Assembly (NCBI RefSeq): GCF_020026305.1
Contig: NZ_CP075691.1
Coordinates: 1,116,001 to 1,180,000, forward strand
DNA length: 64,000 nucleotides
Source of the DNA: Streptomyces sp. 135
GTDB lineage: Bacteria; Actinomycetota; Actinomycetes; Streptomycetales; Streptomycetaceae
Direction: 5' to 3'
Part shown: positions 43,899 to 55,004 of the stretch, piece after piece
Numbering within the stretch: the first letter of the stretch is position 1
Layout of the letters: every line of letters starts with the position of its first letter
The notes under the pieces: model-generated
What the model saw: only the letters and a program-made list of their open reading frames with translations
Database searches by the model: none
What the model was told of the DNA's origin: nothing
Position numbers and translations under genes: made by a program

Positions 43899-44800
43899 GT
43901 ACCACCGCCGCCCCTGTCACCGCCCCCGGCCAGGAGGAGACGGCGCGGGCCACCCCCTCCCTCGCCCGCCGCACCCTGCGGGTCTTCACCGGCAACAAGC
44001 TCGCCCTGACGGGTGTGGCCGTCCTCGCCCTGCTGATCGCCTTCAGCTACCTCGGGCCGCTCCTGCACCCCAGCGAGCAGGTCCACACCGACCTGTCGCA
44101 GGCGAACCTCCCGCCCGGCAGCCCCGGCCACCTCCTCGGCACCACCGACCTCGGCTACGACATGGTCGGCCGCCTGATGGTCGCCGGCCGGACCTCGCTG
44201 GAGATAGGCCTGGCGGCGGGATTGCTGGCCACCCTCTTCGGCACCGTCTACGGCGCGGTCTCCGGATACTTCGGCGGCTGGGTCGACGCCGCGATGATGC
44301 GCGTCACGGACGCGGCGCTCGCCATCCCCGCGATGTTCCTGCTCGTCGTGGTCGCCGCGATCATCACGCCCGACAAGGGCGTCCTGGTCGTGATCATCGC
44401 GGCGGTCGCCTGGCTCTCCCCCGCCCGCCTGGTGCGCGGCGAGGCCCTGGCGCTGCGCGACCGCGAGTACGTCCAGGCCATGCGGATGATGGGCGGCGGC
44501 GGCACCCGCGCCGTCTTCAAGCACATCGTGCCGAACGCCATCGGCACCGTCATCGTCAACTGCACCTTCCAGATCGCCGACGCCATCCTCTACGTCAGCT
44601 ACCTCGCGTTCCTCGGCCTGAGCATCCCGCCGCCCTCGGCCGACTGGGGCTCCATGCTGTCCGCCGGCATCACCTACACCCAGAACGGCTACTGGTGGCT
44701 GATCTTCCCGCCGGGCATCGCGATCGTGCTGGTCGTCGCCGCGTTCAACTTCATCGGTGACGGGCTGCGGGACGCGTTCGAAGTCCGGCTGCGGAGCTGA
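43895..44800 (+). CDS. Oligopeptide ABC transporter permease (DppC type)
   Basis: This 301-residue permease has the DppC layout: one N-terminal helix (LALTGVAVLALLIAFSYLGPLL), an extracytoplasmic loop with HLLGTTDLGYDMVGRLMVAGRTS, and five further helices. The EAA loop is REYVQAMRMMGGGGTRAVFKHIVPNAIG. It forms a heterodimer with the preceding permease. It starts at ATG 43895 within the ATGA overlap. Confidence 0.95.
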   Translation: MSTTAAPVTAPGQEETARATPSLARRTLRVFTGNKLALTGVAVLALLIAFSYLGPLLHPSEQVHTDLSQANLPPGSPGHLLGTTDLGYDMVGRLMVAGRTSLEIGLAAGLLATLFGTVYGAVSGYFGGWVDAAMMRVTDAALAIPAMFLLVVVAAIITPDKGVLVVIIAAVAWLSPARLVRGEALALRDREYVQAMRMMGGGGTRAVFKHIVPNAIGTVIVNCTFQIADAILYVSYLAFLGLSIPPPSADWGSMLSAGITYTQNGYWWLIFPPGIAIVLVVAAFNFIGDGLRDAFEVRLRS

Positions 44801-44816
44801 GAGGAAGACCGGAGAG

Positions 44817-46852
<2,036 letters not shown>

Positions 46853-46856
<4 letters not shown>

Positions 46857-47764
46857 GACTCGCCGACGCTCTTTCCCACCGCCCGCTCGTGCTGGACGGC
46901 GGCCTCTCCAACCAGCTGGAGGCCGCCGGGCACGACCTGAGCGACGCCCTCTGGTCGGCGCGCCTGCTCGCCGACCGGCCGGACGCCATCGAGGCCGCCC
47001 ATCGCGCGTACTACGAGGCGGGCGCCGAGGTCGCCATCACCGCCAGCTACCAGGCGACGTACGAGGGGTTCGCGCGGCACGGCATCGACGCGCCCCGCAC
47101 GGCCGAGTTGCTGCGCCTGAGCGTGGAGTTGGCGCGGCGGGCCGGCGCCGGGCTTGGCCGCGAGGTGTGGGTGGCGGCGTCGGTGGGACCCTACGGCGCG
47201 ATGCTCGCCGACGGCTCCGAGTACCGGGGCCGGTACGGCCTGAGCGTGGCCGAGCTGGAGCGCTTCCACCGGCCCCGCCTGGAGACCCTCGCCGCGGCGG
47301 CCCCGGACGCCCTCGCCCTGGAAACGGTCCCCGACACCGACGAGGCGCGGGCGTTGCTGCGCGCGGTGCGCGGTCTCGGGGTGCCCGCCTGGCTGTCGTA
47401 CAGCGTCGCGGGGGATCGCACGCGCGCGGGCCAGCCTCTCGACGAGGCGTTCGCTCTCGCCGCCGGCGTGGACGAGGTGATCGCGGTCGGCGTGAACTGC
47501 TGCGATCCGCGCGACGCGCGGTCGGCGGTGGCGCTCGCCGCGCGGGTCACCGGCAAGCCGGTGGTCGTCTATCCGAACAGCGGCGAGAGGTGGGACGCCG
47601 AGGCGCGGTCGTGGCGTGGTCCCGCGCGGTTCGCGGCCGGTCAGGTGGCCGGCTGGCGGGCGGCGGGGGCGCGGCTGATCGGCGGGTGCTGCCGGGTGGA
47701 CCCCGGGGCGATCGCGCGAGTCGCGTCGGAGCTGTCGTCGTCGCCGGACCGCCCTCCGGCCTGA
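46853..47764 (+). CDS. mmuM: Homocysteine S-methyltransferase
   Basis: This 303-residue zinc enzyme makes methionine from homocysteine with S-methylmethionine or S-adenosylmethionine as donor. Motifs are LVLDGGLSNQLEAAGHDL at the start, ASYQATYEGF, VAASVGPYGAMLADGSEYRG, the first zinc cysteine in VGVNCC, and the paired cysteines in LIGGCCR. GTG 46853 overlaps the transporter ATPase stop (GTGA), so the gene is expressed with the importer; an S-methylmethionine-like or peptide-derived substrate for the importer is conceivable but unproven. Confidence 0.93.
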
Positions 47765-47886
47765 GACCCGGCGTTCAGGCTGGGACACGGCGTTCACCTG
47801 CGGAAACACCGTGCCGAAGGGTGACTGTCAGTGCCGGGGTGCAGACTGACGGATACCTGAGACAACGACGTCCGGAGGTGGCCGCG

Positions 47887-48972
47887 ATGGCCGATGTACT
47901 TCTGACCGTAGGCACCCGCAAAGGCCTGTTCATCGGCCGCAGGCGCGAGGGTGTCTGGGAGTTCGACGACAGCCCGTACTTCAACGCCCAGGCGGTGTAC
48001 TCCGTCGCGATCGACACGCGCGGCAGGACGCCCCGCCTGCTCGTCGGCGGCGACAGCGCGCACTGGGGCCCGTCCGTCTTCCACTCCGACGACCTGGGCC
48101 AGTCGTGGACGGAGCCCGCGAAGCCCGCCGTGAAGTTCCCCAAGGACACCGGGGCGTCGCTGGAGCGGGTGTGGCAGCTGCACCCGTCGGCCGCGGAGCC
48201 GGACGTGGTGTACGCGGGCACGGAGCCTGCCGCGCTGTACCGCTCGGAGGACCGCGGCGAGAGCTTCGCGCTCGTCCGTCCCCTCTGGGAGCACCCCACG
48301 CGTTCCAAGTGGGTGCCGGGCGGTGGCGGTGAGGGCCTGCACACCATCCTGACGGATGCCCGCGACGCCCGTGCGGTGACCGTCGCGGTTTCCACCGCGG
48401 GGGTGTTCCGCACCCTGGACGGCGGCGCGAGCTGGGCCCCTTCGAACAGGGGGGTCTCGGCGGTGTTCCTGCCGGAGCCGGACCCCGAGTTCGGGCAGTG
48501 CGTGCACAAGGTCGCGCGGGACGCGGCCGACCCGGACCGGCTGTATCTCCAGAACCACTGGGGCGTGTACCGCAGCGACGACGCGGGGGCGCACTGGACG
48601 GACATCGGCGGCGGCCTGCCCTCCGACTTCGGTTTCGCCGTGGTCGCCCACCCGCACCGGGGCGGCACGGCGTACGTCTTCCCGATCGAGGCGGACAGCG
48701 ACCGGGTCCCCGCCGCCCGCCGCTGCCGCGTGTACCGCACGGCCGACGCGGGCGCGAGCTGGGAGCCGTTGAGCGCGGGCCTGCCCCAGGGCGATCACTA
48801 CGGCACGGTGCTGCGGGACGGCATGTGCAGTGATGACAACGACCCGGCGGGCCTCTACTTCGGCAATCGCAACGGCGAGGTGTACGCCTCGGCGGACGAC
48901 GGCGACAGCTGGCGGCTGCTCGCCTCGCACCTGCCGGACGTGCTGTGCGTTCGGGCCGCGGCCATCGGTTGA
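47887..48972 (+). CDS. BNR/WD40-YVTN repeat (sialidase-like beta-propeller) protein
   Basis: This 361-residue protein has recurring Asp-box-like turns: HSDDLGQSWTEP, RSEDRGESFALV, RTLDGGASWAPS, RSDDAGAHWTDI, RTADAGASWEPL and ASADDGDSWRLL, giving about six blades of a beta propeller. No signal peptide is seen, so it is cytosolic. Members are annotated as exo-alpha-sialidase but generally lack the sialidase arginines; the same fold serves as a glycan- or protein-binding scaffold. ATG 47887 follows GGAGGTG. It stands alone upstream of the uracil-DNA glycosylase gene. Confidence 0.88.
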   Translation: MADVLLTVGTRKGLFIGRRREGVWEFDDSPYFNAQAVYSVAIDTRGRTPRLLVGGDSAHWGPSVFHSDDLGQSWTEPAKPAVKFPKDTGASLERVWQLHPSAAEPDVVYAGTEPAALYRSEDRGESFALVRPLWEHPTRSKWVPGGGGEGLHTILTDARDARAVTVAVSTAGVFRTLDGGASWAPSNRGVSAVFLPEPDPEFGQCVHKVARDAADPDRLYLQNHWGVYRSDDAGAHWTDIGGGLPSDFGFAVVAHPHRGGTAYVFPIEADSDRVPAARRCRVYRTADAGASWEPLSAGLPQGDHYGTVLRDGMCSDDNDPAGLYFGNRNGEVYASADDGDSWRLLASHLPDVLCVRAAAIG

Positions 48973-49005
48973 TCGACACCGCCGTTACGGCAGTAGGGTG
49001 ACGCC

Positions 49006-49683
49006 GTGGCACCACGACCCTTGCATGAGATCGTCGAACCCGGCTGGGCCAAGGCCCTGGAACCGGTGGCCGAACGGATCGCCGGGATGGGGGACTTCCT
49101 GCGCGCGGAGATCGCCGCGGGCCGTACCTACCTCCCGGCGGGGCCGAACGTGCTGCGCGCGTTCCAGCAGCCCTTCGACGACGTCCGCGTCCTGATCGTC
49201 GGCCAGGACCCCTACCCCACGCCCGGTCACGCGGTGGGACTGTCGTTCTCGGTCGCGCCCGACGTGCGGCCGCTGCCCGGCAGCCTCATCAACATCTACC
49301 GCGAGATGACCCACGACCTGGGGCTGCCCCCGCCGTCGAACGGCGACCTGACGCCGTGGACCCAGCAGGGCGTCCTGCTCCTGAACAGGGCGCTCACCAC
49401 GGCTCCGCGCAAGCCCGCCGCGCACCGCGGCAAGGGCTGGGAGGAGGTCACCGAGCAGGCCATCCGGGCGCTCGCGGCGCGCGGGAAGCCGCTGGTGTCG
49501 ATTCTGTGGGGGCGTGACGCGCGCAATCTGCGGCCGCTGCTCGGGCAGTTGCCGTCGGTGGAGTCCTCGCACCCCTCCCCCATGTCGGCGGACCGGGGCT
49601 TCTTCGGCTCGCGCCCCTTCAGCCGGGCCAACGACCTGCTGGTCCAGCAGGGGGCGCAGCCGGTGGACTGGCGGCTTCCGTGA
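49006..49683 (+). CDS. ung: Uracil-DNA glycosylase (family 1)
   Basis: This 225-residue repair enzyme removes uracil from DNA. The water-activating motif is [17 protein letters not shown]; the substrate-binding stretch LLLNRALTT and the DNA-intercalation motif [20 protein letters not shown] are intact. GTG 49006 is the start. Its stop overlaps the start of the next gene (GTGA), an odd coupling of DNA repair with a sugar kinase-like protein. Confidence 0.96.
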   Translation: MAPRPLHEIVEPGWAKALEPVAERIAGMGDFLRAEIAAGRTYLPAGPNVLRAFQQPFDDVRVLIVGQDPYPTPGHAVGLSFSVAPDVRPLPGSLINIYREMTHDLGLPPPSNGDLTPWTQQGVLLLNRALTTAPRKPAAHRGKGWEEVTEQAIRALAARGKPLVSILWGRDARNLRPLLGQLPSVESSHPSPMSADRGFFGSRPFSRANDLLVQQGAQPVDWRLP

Positions 49684-50693
49684 CCGAGCCGGAGCCGGCG
49701 TACGTCCTCGGCGTCGACTCGGGGGGCTCCGGGCTGCGGGTGGCTCTCGCCGTGCCGGACGGCGGCGCGCCGCGCCCGGTCCCGGCCGGGGAGCCGATGC
49801 GGTCCGTGGAGCCGGTGCGCACGGGACCGCGCGGCATCGACGCCTCGCACTTCATGACGCAACTGCTGCCCATGGCACGGGCGTTGCTGGACCGGGCGGG
49901 CGGCGGGCGGATCACGACCGTCGCCGTCGGTGCCGCGGGGATGGCGACGTTGGGGGACGATCTGCGGGCCGCGTTGCCGTCCGCGCTCGACAAGGCCCTC
50001 GGCGTACGGCGCGTGGCGCTCGCCGCGGATGCCGTGACGGCCTACGCGGGCGCGCTCGGGGAGCGTCCCGGCGCGGTCGTCGCCGCGGGCACCGGCCTGA
50101 TCGCGATCGGTACGGACCTCACGGCCTGGCGCCGTGCCGACGGCTGGGGCCATCTGCTCGGGGACTGCGGCGGCGGCGCCTGGATCGGCCGTGCGGGGCT
50201 CGAAGCGGCGATGCGGGCGCACGACGGCAGGCGGGGCGGTTCGCGGCCGCTCCTCGCGCGCGCGGAGGAACTGTTCGGCCCGGCGGCGGGGATGCCGGGC
50301 CGCCTCTACCCCCGCGCCGACCGGCCGGCCGTCCTCGCCTCGTTCGCACCCGAGGTGGCGGGCCGCGCGGCGGACGACGCGGTGGCGGCCGGCATCCTGC
50401 GGGACGCGGCGCGGCACATCGCGGAAGCCGCGGCGGCCGTCCGCCCCGGGAGTGGGGGGTGCGAAGTGGCCCTCACCGGCGGTCTGTTCAAGCTGGGGGA
50501 GCCGCTGCTCGCCCCGCTGCGCGAAGAGCTTGCGGCCCAACTGCCGCAAGCGCGGCAGGTCCCGGCGGCCGGCGACCCGCTGGACGGCGCCCTGCGCATA
50601 GCGGCCGATATCGCCCTGGGTCGGCTGCGGTTGCCGCAGGACGCGCGCATGCTCTCCGTGCATATGATCCATACAGAGGAAAGTGACAGTTGA
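49680..50693 (+). CDS. N-acetylglucosamine kinase-like protein (BadF/BadG/BcrA/BcrD ATPase family)
   Basis: This 337-residue member of the ASKHA superfamily has [16 protein letters not shown] (phosphate-1 motif), [31 protein letters not shown] (phosphate-2) and [24 protein letters not shown] (typical GDxGSgywiG region). It would phosphorylate N-acetylglucosamine or a similar sugar with ATP. The initiating GTG is at 49680 within the ung stop. Annotation as GlcNAc kinase follows the family only. Confidence 0.88.
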   Translation: MTEPEPAYVLGVDSGGSGLRVALAVPDGGAPRPVPAGEPMRSVEPVRTGPRGIDASHFMTQLLPMARALLDRAGGGRITTVAVGAAGMATLGDDLRAALPSALDKALGVRRVALAADAVTAYAGALGERPGAVVAAGTGLIAIGTDLTAWRRADGWGHLLGDCGGGAWIGRAGLEAAMRAHDGRRGGSRPLLARAEELFGPAAGMPGRLYPRADRPAVLASFAPEVAGRAADDAVAAGILRDAARHIAEAAAAVRPGSGGCEVALTGGLFKLGEPLLAPLREELAAQLPQARQVPAAGDPLDGALRIAADIALGRLRLPQDARMLSVHMIHTEESDS

Positions 50694-50788
50694 CCTCTGC
50701 GTAATTCATCAGACAAAAACGGACTTATACCGCTCACCTGCACCCTCCCCGAACAGAGGGGCTGCGCAAGCCAGTAGCATGCGGGCGC

Positions 50789-51745
50789 ATGAGCTCCCCC
50801 ACTGGGCCCGCATCCGGCCTGCCCGTACGAATGCCGCGCCCCCGTCAGCCGGGCCGGCACCGCCGTCCGGAGCCCGTCGCGGCTCCTGAGGGCGCACCCG
50901 CACTCGTCCTCGCCGTGCCGGGCGCCCCCAGCACCACCACGCGCGGCCTCGCCGAGGAAGTCGTGAGCATCGCCCGCTCCGAGCTGCCCGGTCTCGACGC
51001 CCGCATCGGTTACGTCGACGGTGAGGAGGACGCCACCGTCACGTCCTTCCCCGAGTTCCCCTCGCTGCGGTCCGTGCTCGTGCACGCGGCCGCACAGCGC
51101 CCGCCCGCGCCGAGCGGGCGCGCCGCCGCCACCGCCGAAGCGAGAGCGCGCTACCGCGCCGCCGGAGGTCCCGTGGCGGTCGTCGTACCGCTGCTCGCGG
51201 GCCCCGACAGCACGCTGATGGACCGCATACGGCAGACCGTCGCGGACAGCGGTGTCGCCGCCGAGCTGACCGATGTGCTCGGCCCGCACCCGCTGCTCGC
51301 CGAGGCGCTGCACGTGCGCCTGTCGGAGGCCGGGCTCGCCCGCGCCGACCGCGCGCGGCTGTTCACCGTCGCGACCGCGGCGGACGGCATCGTCCTCGCC
51401 ACGGTCGGCGGCGAGGAGGCCGTGCAGGCCGCCGGGATCACCGGCATGCTGCTCGCCGCGCGCCTCGCGGTGCCGGTGATGGCCGCCGCGCTCGACCAGG
51501 AGGGCGCCATCGCGGCGACCGCCGAGCAGCTGCGTGGCTCGGGCTCGGCCCAGCTGGCGCTGGCGCCGTACCTGATCGGCCCCGAGCTCGACGCGGGTCT
51601 GCTCGACGCGGCGGCGAAGGACGCCGGCTGCTCGGTCGCCGAGCCGCTCGGCCCGTACCCGGCGATCGGCAAGCTGGCGCTCTCGAAGTACACGACCGCG
51701 CTCGGCATCGCCCCGCAGCAGCCTTCGGGCGCGCCGGTGCACTGA
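50789..51745 (+). CDS. Sirohydrochlorin chelatase-like (CbiX/SirB) protein
   Basis: This 318-residue protein has an N-terminal proline/arginine-rich leader, then LVLAVPGAPSTTTRGLAEEVV and VAVVVPLLAGPDSTLMDRI, and a second half-domain ADGIVLATVGGEEAVQAAG with LALAPYLIGPELDAGLL. The repeated half-domain layout resembles class II chelatases that insert iron or cobalt into sirohydrochlorin. The usual first histidine is not clear (AVPGAP instead of AHGSR), so activity is uncertain. No sulfite reductase or cobalamin genes adjoin. ATG 50789 follows a short gap from the kinase-like gene. Confidence 0.75.
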   Translation: MSSPTGPASGLPVRMPRPRQPGRHRRPEPVAAPEGAPALVLAVPGAPSTTTRGLAEEVVSIARSELPGLDARIGYVDGEEDATVTSFPEFPSLRSVLVHAAAQRPPAPSGRAAATAEARARYRAAGGPVAVVVPLLAGPDSTLMDRIRQTVADSGVAAELTDVLGPHPLLAEALHVRLSEAGLARADRARLFTVATAADGIVLATVGGEEAVQAAGITGMLLAARLAVPVMAAALDQEGAIAATAEQLRGSGSAQLALAPYLIGPELDAGLLDAAAKDAGCSVAEPLGPYPAIGKLALSKYTTALGIAPQQPSGAPVH

Positions 51746-51767
51746 GCGCCCCCGCGTACGTACGCCG

Positions 51768-51799
51768 ATGGGTCCGCCCCGATGTGGGGGCGGACCCAT
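51768..51799. terminator. Strong hairpin between the chelatase and lactonase genes
   Basis: ATGGGTCCGCCCC (51768-51780) pairs perfectly with GGGGCGGACCCAT (51787-51799) around a 6-nt loop, a 13-bp stem. It lies between two convergent genes and probably terminates both. Confidence 0.8.
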
Positions 51800-51850
51800 A
51801 CGCGTACGGCGGGCCCGTTCGCGTCCGTACGACAGTCGCCGAGCCGTCGC

Positions 51851-52888
51851 TCAGCCGAAGATCACGCAGGAGGCGGCGGGCGCCTGGATGGAGCCGGACT
51901 TCCGAGGGAGCCCGGTGTCGTGGTCGACCGTGAACCAGGTGACGTCACCGGAGCGCTCATTGGCGGCGTACAGATGCCGCCCCGAGGGGTCGATGGCCAG
52001 GTCGCGGGGCCAGTGCCCGCCGCAGGGCACCGTCGCCGCGAGCCGGGGCGCCTCGCCCGCCTCGTCGAGCGCGAGGACCGAGATGACGTCCGCGCCGCGC
52101 GTCGCGGTCCACAGGAACCGTCCGTCGGGCGCGACGACGACCTCGGAGGGGTAGACGTCGCCGTCCGGGATGTCGGTGAGGACGGAGACCTCGCCGAGCG
52201 GCTTGAGCGTGCCGTCGTCGGCGTCCCAGGCGCAGACGGTGAGCGTGGGGGTCAGCTCGTTGAGGACGTACGCGCGGTCGCCGCGCGGGTGGAAGACGAG
52301 GTGCCGTGGCCCCGAGCCCGGGCGCAGCGCCACTTCTCGGTGGAGCGCGAGCCCGTCGCCGTCGAGGGCGCAGACGCGGACGGAGTCCGTGCCGAGGTCG
52401 ACGCTGACGGCCCAGCGGCCGCTCGGGTCCGCGAGGACCTGGTGGGCGTGCGGGCCCTGCTGGCGCTGCGGGTGGGGCCCCGACCCCGTGTGGCGCAGTT
52501 CGCCCGCCGGTGCCGCGAGGCCGCCGTCGGGGCGCAGCGGCACGGCGGTGACGCTGCCGGAGCGGTAGTTGGCGGTGAGCACGTGGCCGGCGTACAGGGC
52601 GAGGTGGGTGGGGGCCGAGCCGACCGGCACGGGACGGCCGATGAGTTCCGGTTTGTCGCCTTCGAGCCGGTAGGCGGCGAGGGCGCCGTCCGATGTCTCG
52701 CTGACCGCGTAGAGGGTGTCGCCGGTGGGCGAGAGCGCGAGGTAGGAGGGGTCGGCGACCGCGTCCGTGGCGCCGAGGACGGTCAGCGCGCCGGTGTCCC
52801 CGTCGACGGCCGCCGTGAGGATGCCGAGTCCTCCGGCCGCGGTGAAGGATCCGATGTACGCCCGTCCGGCACGGTTGCCGTCGTCCAC
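51851..52888 (-). CDS. Lactonase family beta-propeller protein (6-phosphogluconolactonase type)
   Basis: This protein of 345 residues has repeating beta-propeller blades: AYIGSFTAAGGLGILTA, PSYLALSPTGDTLYAVSE, PTHLALYAGHVLTANYRSGSV, GPRHLVFHPRGDRAYVLNEL, YPSEVVVAPDGRFLWTATRG and WPRDLAIDPSGRHLYAANERSG. This is the seven-bladed lactonase family that includes bacterial 6-phosphogluconolactonase (Pgl/YbhE). No secretion signal is seen. GTG 52888 follows GAGGGGA; upstream in-frame sequence is not protein-like. Confidence 0.92.
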   Translation of the reverse strand: MDDGNRAGRAYIGSFTAAGGLGILTAAVDGDTGALTVLGATDAVADPSYLALSPTGDTLYAVSETSDGALAAYRLEGDKPELIGRPVPVGSAPTHLALYAGHVLTANYRSGSVTAVPLRPDGGLAAPAGELRHTGSGPHPQRQQGPHAHQVLADPSGRWAVSVDLGTDSVRVCALDGDGLALHREVALRPGSGPRHLVFHPRGDRAYVLNELTPTLTVCAWDADDGTLKPLGEVSVLTDIPDGDVYPSEVVVAPDGRFLWTATRGADVISVLALDEAGEAPRLAATVPCGGHWPRDLAIDPSGRHLYAANERSGDVTWFTVDHDTGLPRKSGSIQAPAASCVIFG

Positions 52889-53110
52889 TGCTGTCCCCTC
52901 TCGGCCGGGGCGCCGCGTCCGTGGCGCCGCTCGTGCGGCCGACGCTAGCAGCCGGTCTGGACCAGACGGCGCCCGGCGGACGCCCTGACCCTCTCCACCG
53001 TCACCTGTGTCCCAGCTCACGCCCATAAGGCGCGAAGGCCCGGAACAACCGGATGTGGTCGGCCGTTCTTCCCTGTGTGGCTGCGGAGGGGACAGTGTCC
53101 CCGGGCCTCA

Positions 53111-53240
53111 CCTATAGCCCATGGGGACGATCGTTCGGCTGAAGCCCCATGGAGCCTTTCGCCGAGAGGCGACCGCCCTCCGCGAGCCACCCGCGACGAC
53201 CCCGGCTGGTCTCCCCCGTCCAGCCGGGGTCTTCTCATGT
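53111..53240 (+). ncRNA. Candidate structured small RNA with terminator
   Basis: Three hairpins follow one another. CCATGGGG (53119-53126) pairs with CCCCATGG (53145-53152). GCCTTT (53154-53159) pairs with AGAGGC (53165-53170). GACCCCGGCTGG (53198-53209) pairs with CCAGCCGGGGTC (53220-53231) and is followed by TTCTCAT, as in an intrinsic terminator. No reading frame fits. It lies in the 576-bp gap between the lactonase and FUSC genes. Confidence 0.5.
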
Positions 53241-53393
53241 CCGCCCGCCGACCCGACCCGCCCTGCCCCGCGGTACCTGGTCCGTTGGCCTGCCCCCGAT
53301 CCGGCGCGAGCGGCCACTGCTGTGCCAATGGCCCATCCTGCCGGGTGTCGGTTGAGCCAAGGGGCGAGTAGATGGTGTGATGGGGCTGTCGAT

Positions 53394-53424
53394 GGCGCTG
53401 CGGATCCCCGCGGCGCCTTTTTCA
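53394..53424 (+). terminator. Intrinsic terminator just upstream of the FUSC gene
   Basis: GGCGCTGCGG pairs with CCGCGGCGCC (one wobble pair) around a 4-nt loop and is followed by TTTTTC. Because it lies directly before a + strand gene, it could end a leader RNA or act as an attenuator. Confidence 0.65.
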
Positions 53425-53464
53425 TGTGGGCATGTCGGGCGCGTCACGGAAGGGCGGGGAAGCA

Positions 53465-54973
53465 GTGCTGAAGAGGATGTTCGTGGCTCCGGATCCGGGA
53501 CGGGTGCGGTTGCGCTTCGCCTCGCGGGCCGTCCTCGGCATCGGTCTTGCGGTGGCGGTATGCGGTCTGGCCGGGCATTCGCTCATGGCGGCGATCATCG
53601 GCGGCCTAGCCGCCCTCCTCGCTCTCTTCACCGTGACCGACGCGACGGTGCGGGGGCAGGCGGTCACCACCGCGCTGCTGCCGGTCGTCGGCTTCCCCGT
53701 ACTCGCGCTGGCCGCCGGTCTGCACGACGTCCCCGTGGCGCGGGACATCGCGTTCCTCGCCGTGATGGGCATCGGCGTCTACGCGCGGCGGTGGGGGCCG
53801 CGCGGGCACTCCCTCGGCGTCTTCGCGTTCATGACCTTCTTCATCACGCAGTTCCTGCACGCCGAGTGGCAGCAGCTGCCCGAGCTCTACGCCGCCGTCC
53901 TGCTCTCCCTCCTCGCGTCCTCGACCGTGCGGTTCGGGCTGTGGTGCTACGAGCGGCGGCTGCCGACCGCGGCCCCGCCGGTTCCCCCGGCCGGCAAGGG
54001 CCTGGCACGGGCGACCACCCGGCAGGCGGTACAGGCCACGCTCGGCGGCGCGTTCGCGCTCTTGCTCGGGCAGATGGTCTCCGGTGAGCGGTGGTACTGG
54101 GCCGTGGGCGCCACCTGGTGGGTCTTCGTGAACACCACCTCGCGCGGCGAGACGCTGGTACGGGGCTTCCGGCGCCTGCTCGGCACGCTGCTCGGGATCG
54201 CCGCCGGGTTCGTGCTCGTCGTACCGCTGAACGGCGCGGCCGTGCCCAGCGCCGTGCTCGTCGCGATCAGCGTCTTCGGCATCTTCTTCACGGCCGCGGT
54301 GTCGTACACGTGGATGATGCTCTCGGTGACGGTGCTGGCCAGCTCCCTGTACGGCCTCATCGGGGTGCTGACCGGCGATCTGCTCGTGCTGCGGCTGGCG
54401 GAGACGGGGGTCGGCGCTCTGGGCGCGGTCCTCGCCGTGCTCCTCGTGCTCCCGATCACGACCCACGCCACGACCCACGGCTGGATCGAGCGCGCGCTGC
54501 GCTGTGTGCACGCCTGCACCGCGGAGGCCGCCGCGCGACTGGCCGGGTCGGCGGACGCCGATCCCGCCCACCGGGTCACCGAGCTCGAAGCGCTGCTGGG
54601 GCGGGTACGTCTGTCGGTGGCGCCGCTCGTGCATCCGCTCTGCCCGCTGCGCGCCCGCAAGCAGCGCGCGCTTGAGGTCCTCGCCCTGCTCGACGCCTGT
54701 GCGCACGAGGTGCGCGGGCTGGCCTCCGTCGCCGGTGACCCGGAGGCGTCCCACGACGCCCGCCTGGCCGCCGCGTGCTGGCGCGTCGAAGCGGCCGTCG
54801 AGGCCCTGACGGCGCCGGGTGCCGCGGCCGGGGTGGCGGGGGCCCACGGCGACCTGCCGCAGGCCGCCGTCGCGGAACCCGCCCTCGCGCACCTGCACAG
54901 CCTGGAGAGGACGCTGGCCGCGCTCGCCGCGCCCCTTCAGGGCACGAGGCGCACGCCACTGATCGGCGCCTGA
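53465..54973 (+). CDS. FUSC family membrane protein
   Basis: This protein of 502 residues has two sets of transmembrane helices (AVLGIGLAVAVCGLAGHSLMAAIIGGLAALLAL, then QATLGGAFALLLGQMVSG and AVSYTWMMLSVTVLASSLYGLIGVLTG) and a C-terminal helical domain from about residue 350. It belongs to the fusaric acid resistance (FUSC/AaeB) superfamily, whose members export aromatic acids or control cell-envelope functions. GTG 53465 has GGGGAAG upstream; GTG 53426 and ATG 53432 are in-frame alternatives. A terminator-like hairpin lies immediately upstream. Confidence 0.9.
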   Translation: MLKRMFVAPDPGRVRLRFASRAVLGIGLAVAVCGLAGHSLMAAIIGGLAALLALFTVTDATVRGQAVTTALLPVVGFPVLALAAGLHDVPVARDIAFLAVMGIGVYARRWGPRGHSLGVFAFMTFFITQFLHAEWQQLPELYAAVLLSLLASSTVRFGLWCYERRLPTAAPPVPPAGKGLARATTRQAVQATLGGAFALLLGQMVSGERWYWAVGATWWVFVNTTSRGETLVRGFRRLLGTLLGIAAGFVLVVPLNGAAVPSAVLVAISVFGIFFTAAVSYTWMMLSVTVLASSLYGLIGVLTGDLLVLRLAETGVGALGAVLAVLLVLPITTHATTHGWIERALRCVHACTAEAAARLAGSADADPAHRVTELEALLGRVRLSVAPLVHPLCPLRARKQRALEVLALLDACAHEVRGLASVAGDPEASHDARLAAACWRVEAAVEALTAPGAAAGVAGAHGDLPQAAVAEPALAHLHSLERTLAALAAPLQGTRRTPLIGA

Positions 54974-55004
54974 CCGCCCCCCAGTCCGGTTCGCCGCCGC
55001 CCCC

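Noticed and set aside
53111..53240. Assignment to the actinobacterial 6C RNA motif
   Set aside because: That motif has two hairpins with runs of at least six Cs in the loops; here only one loop is C-rich, with five Cs.
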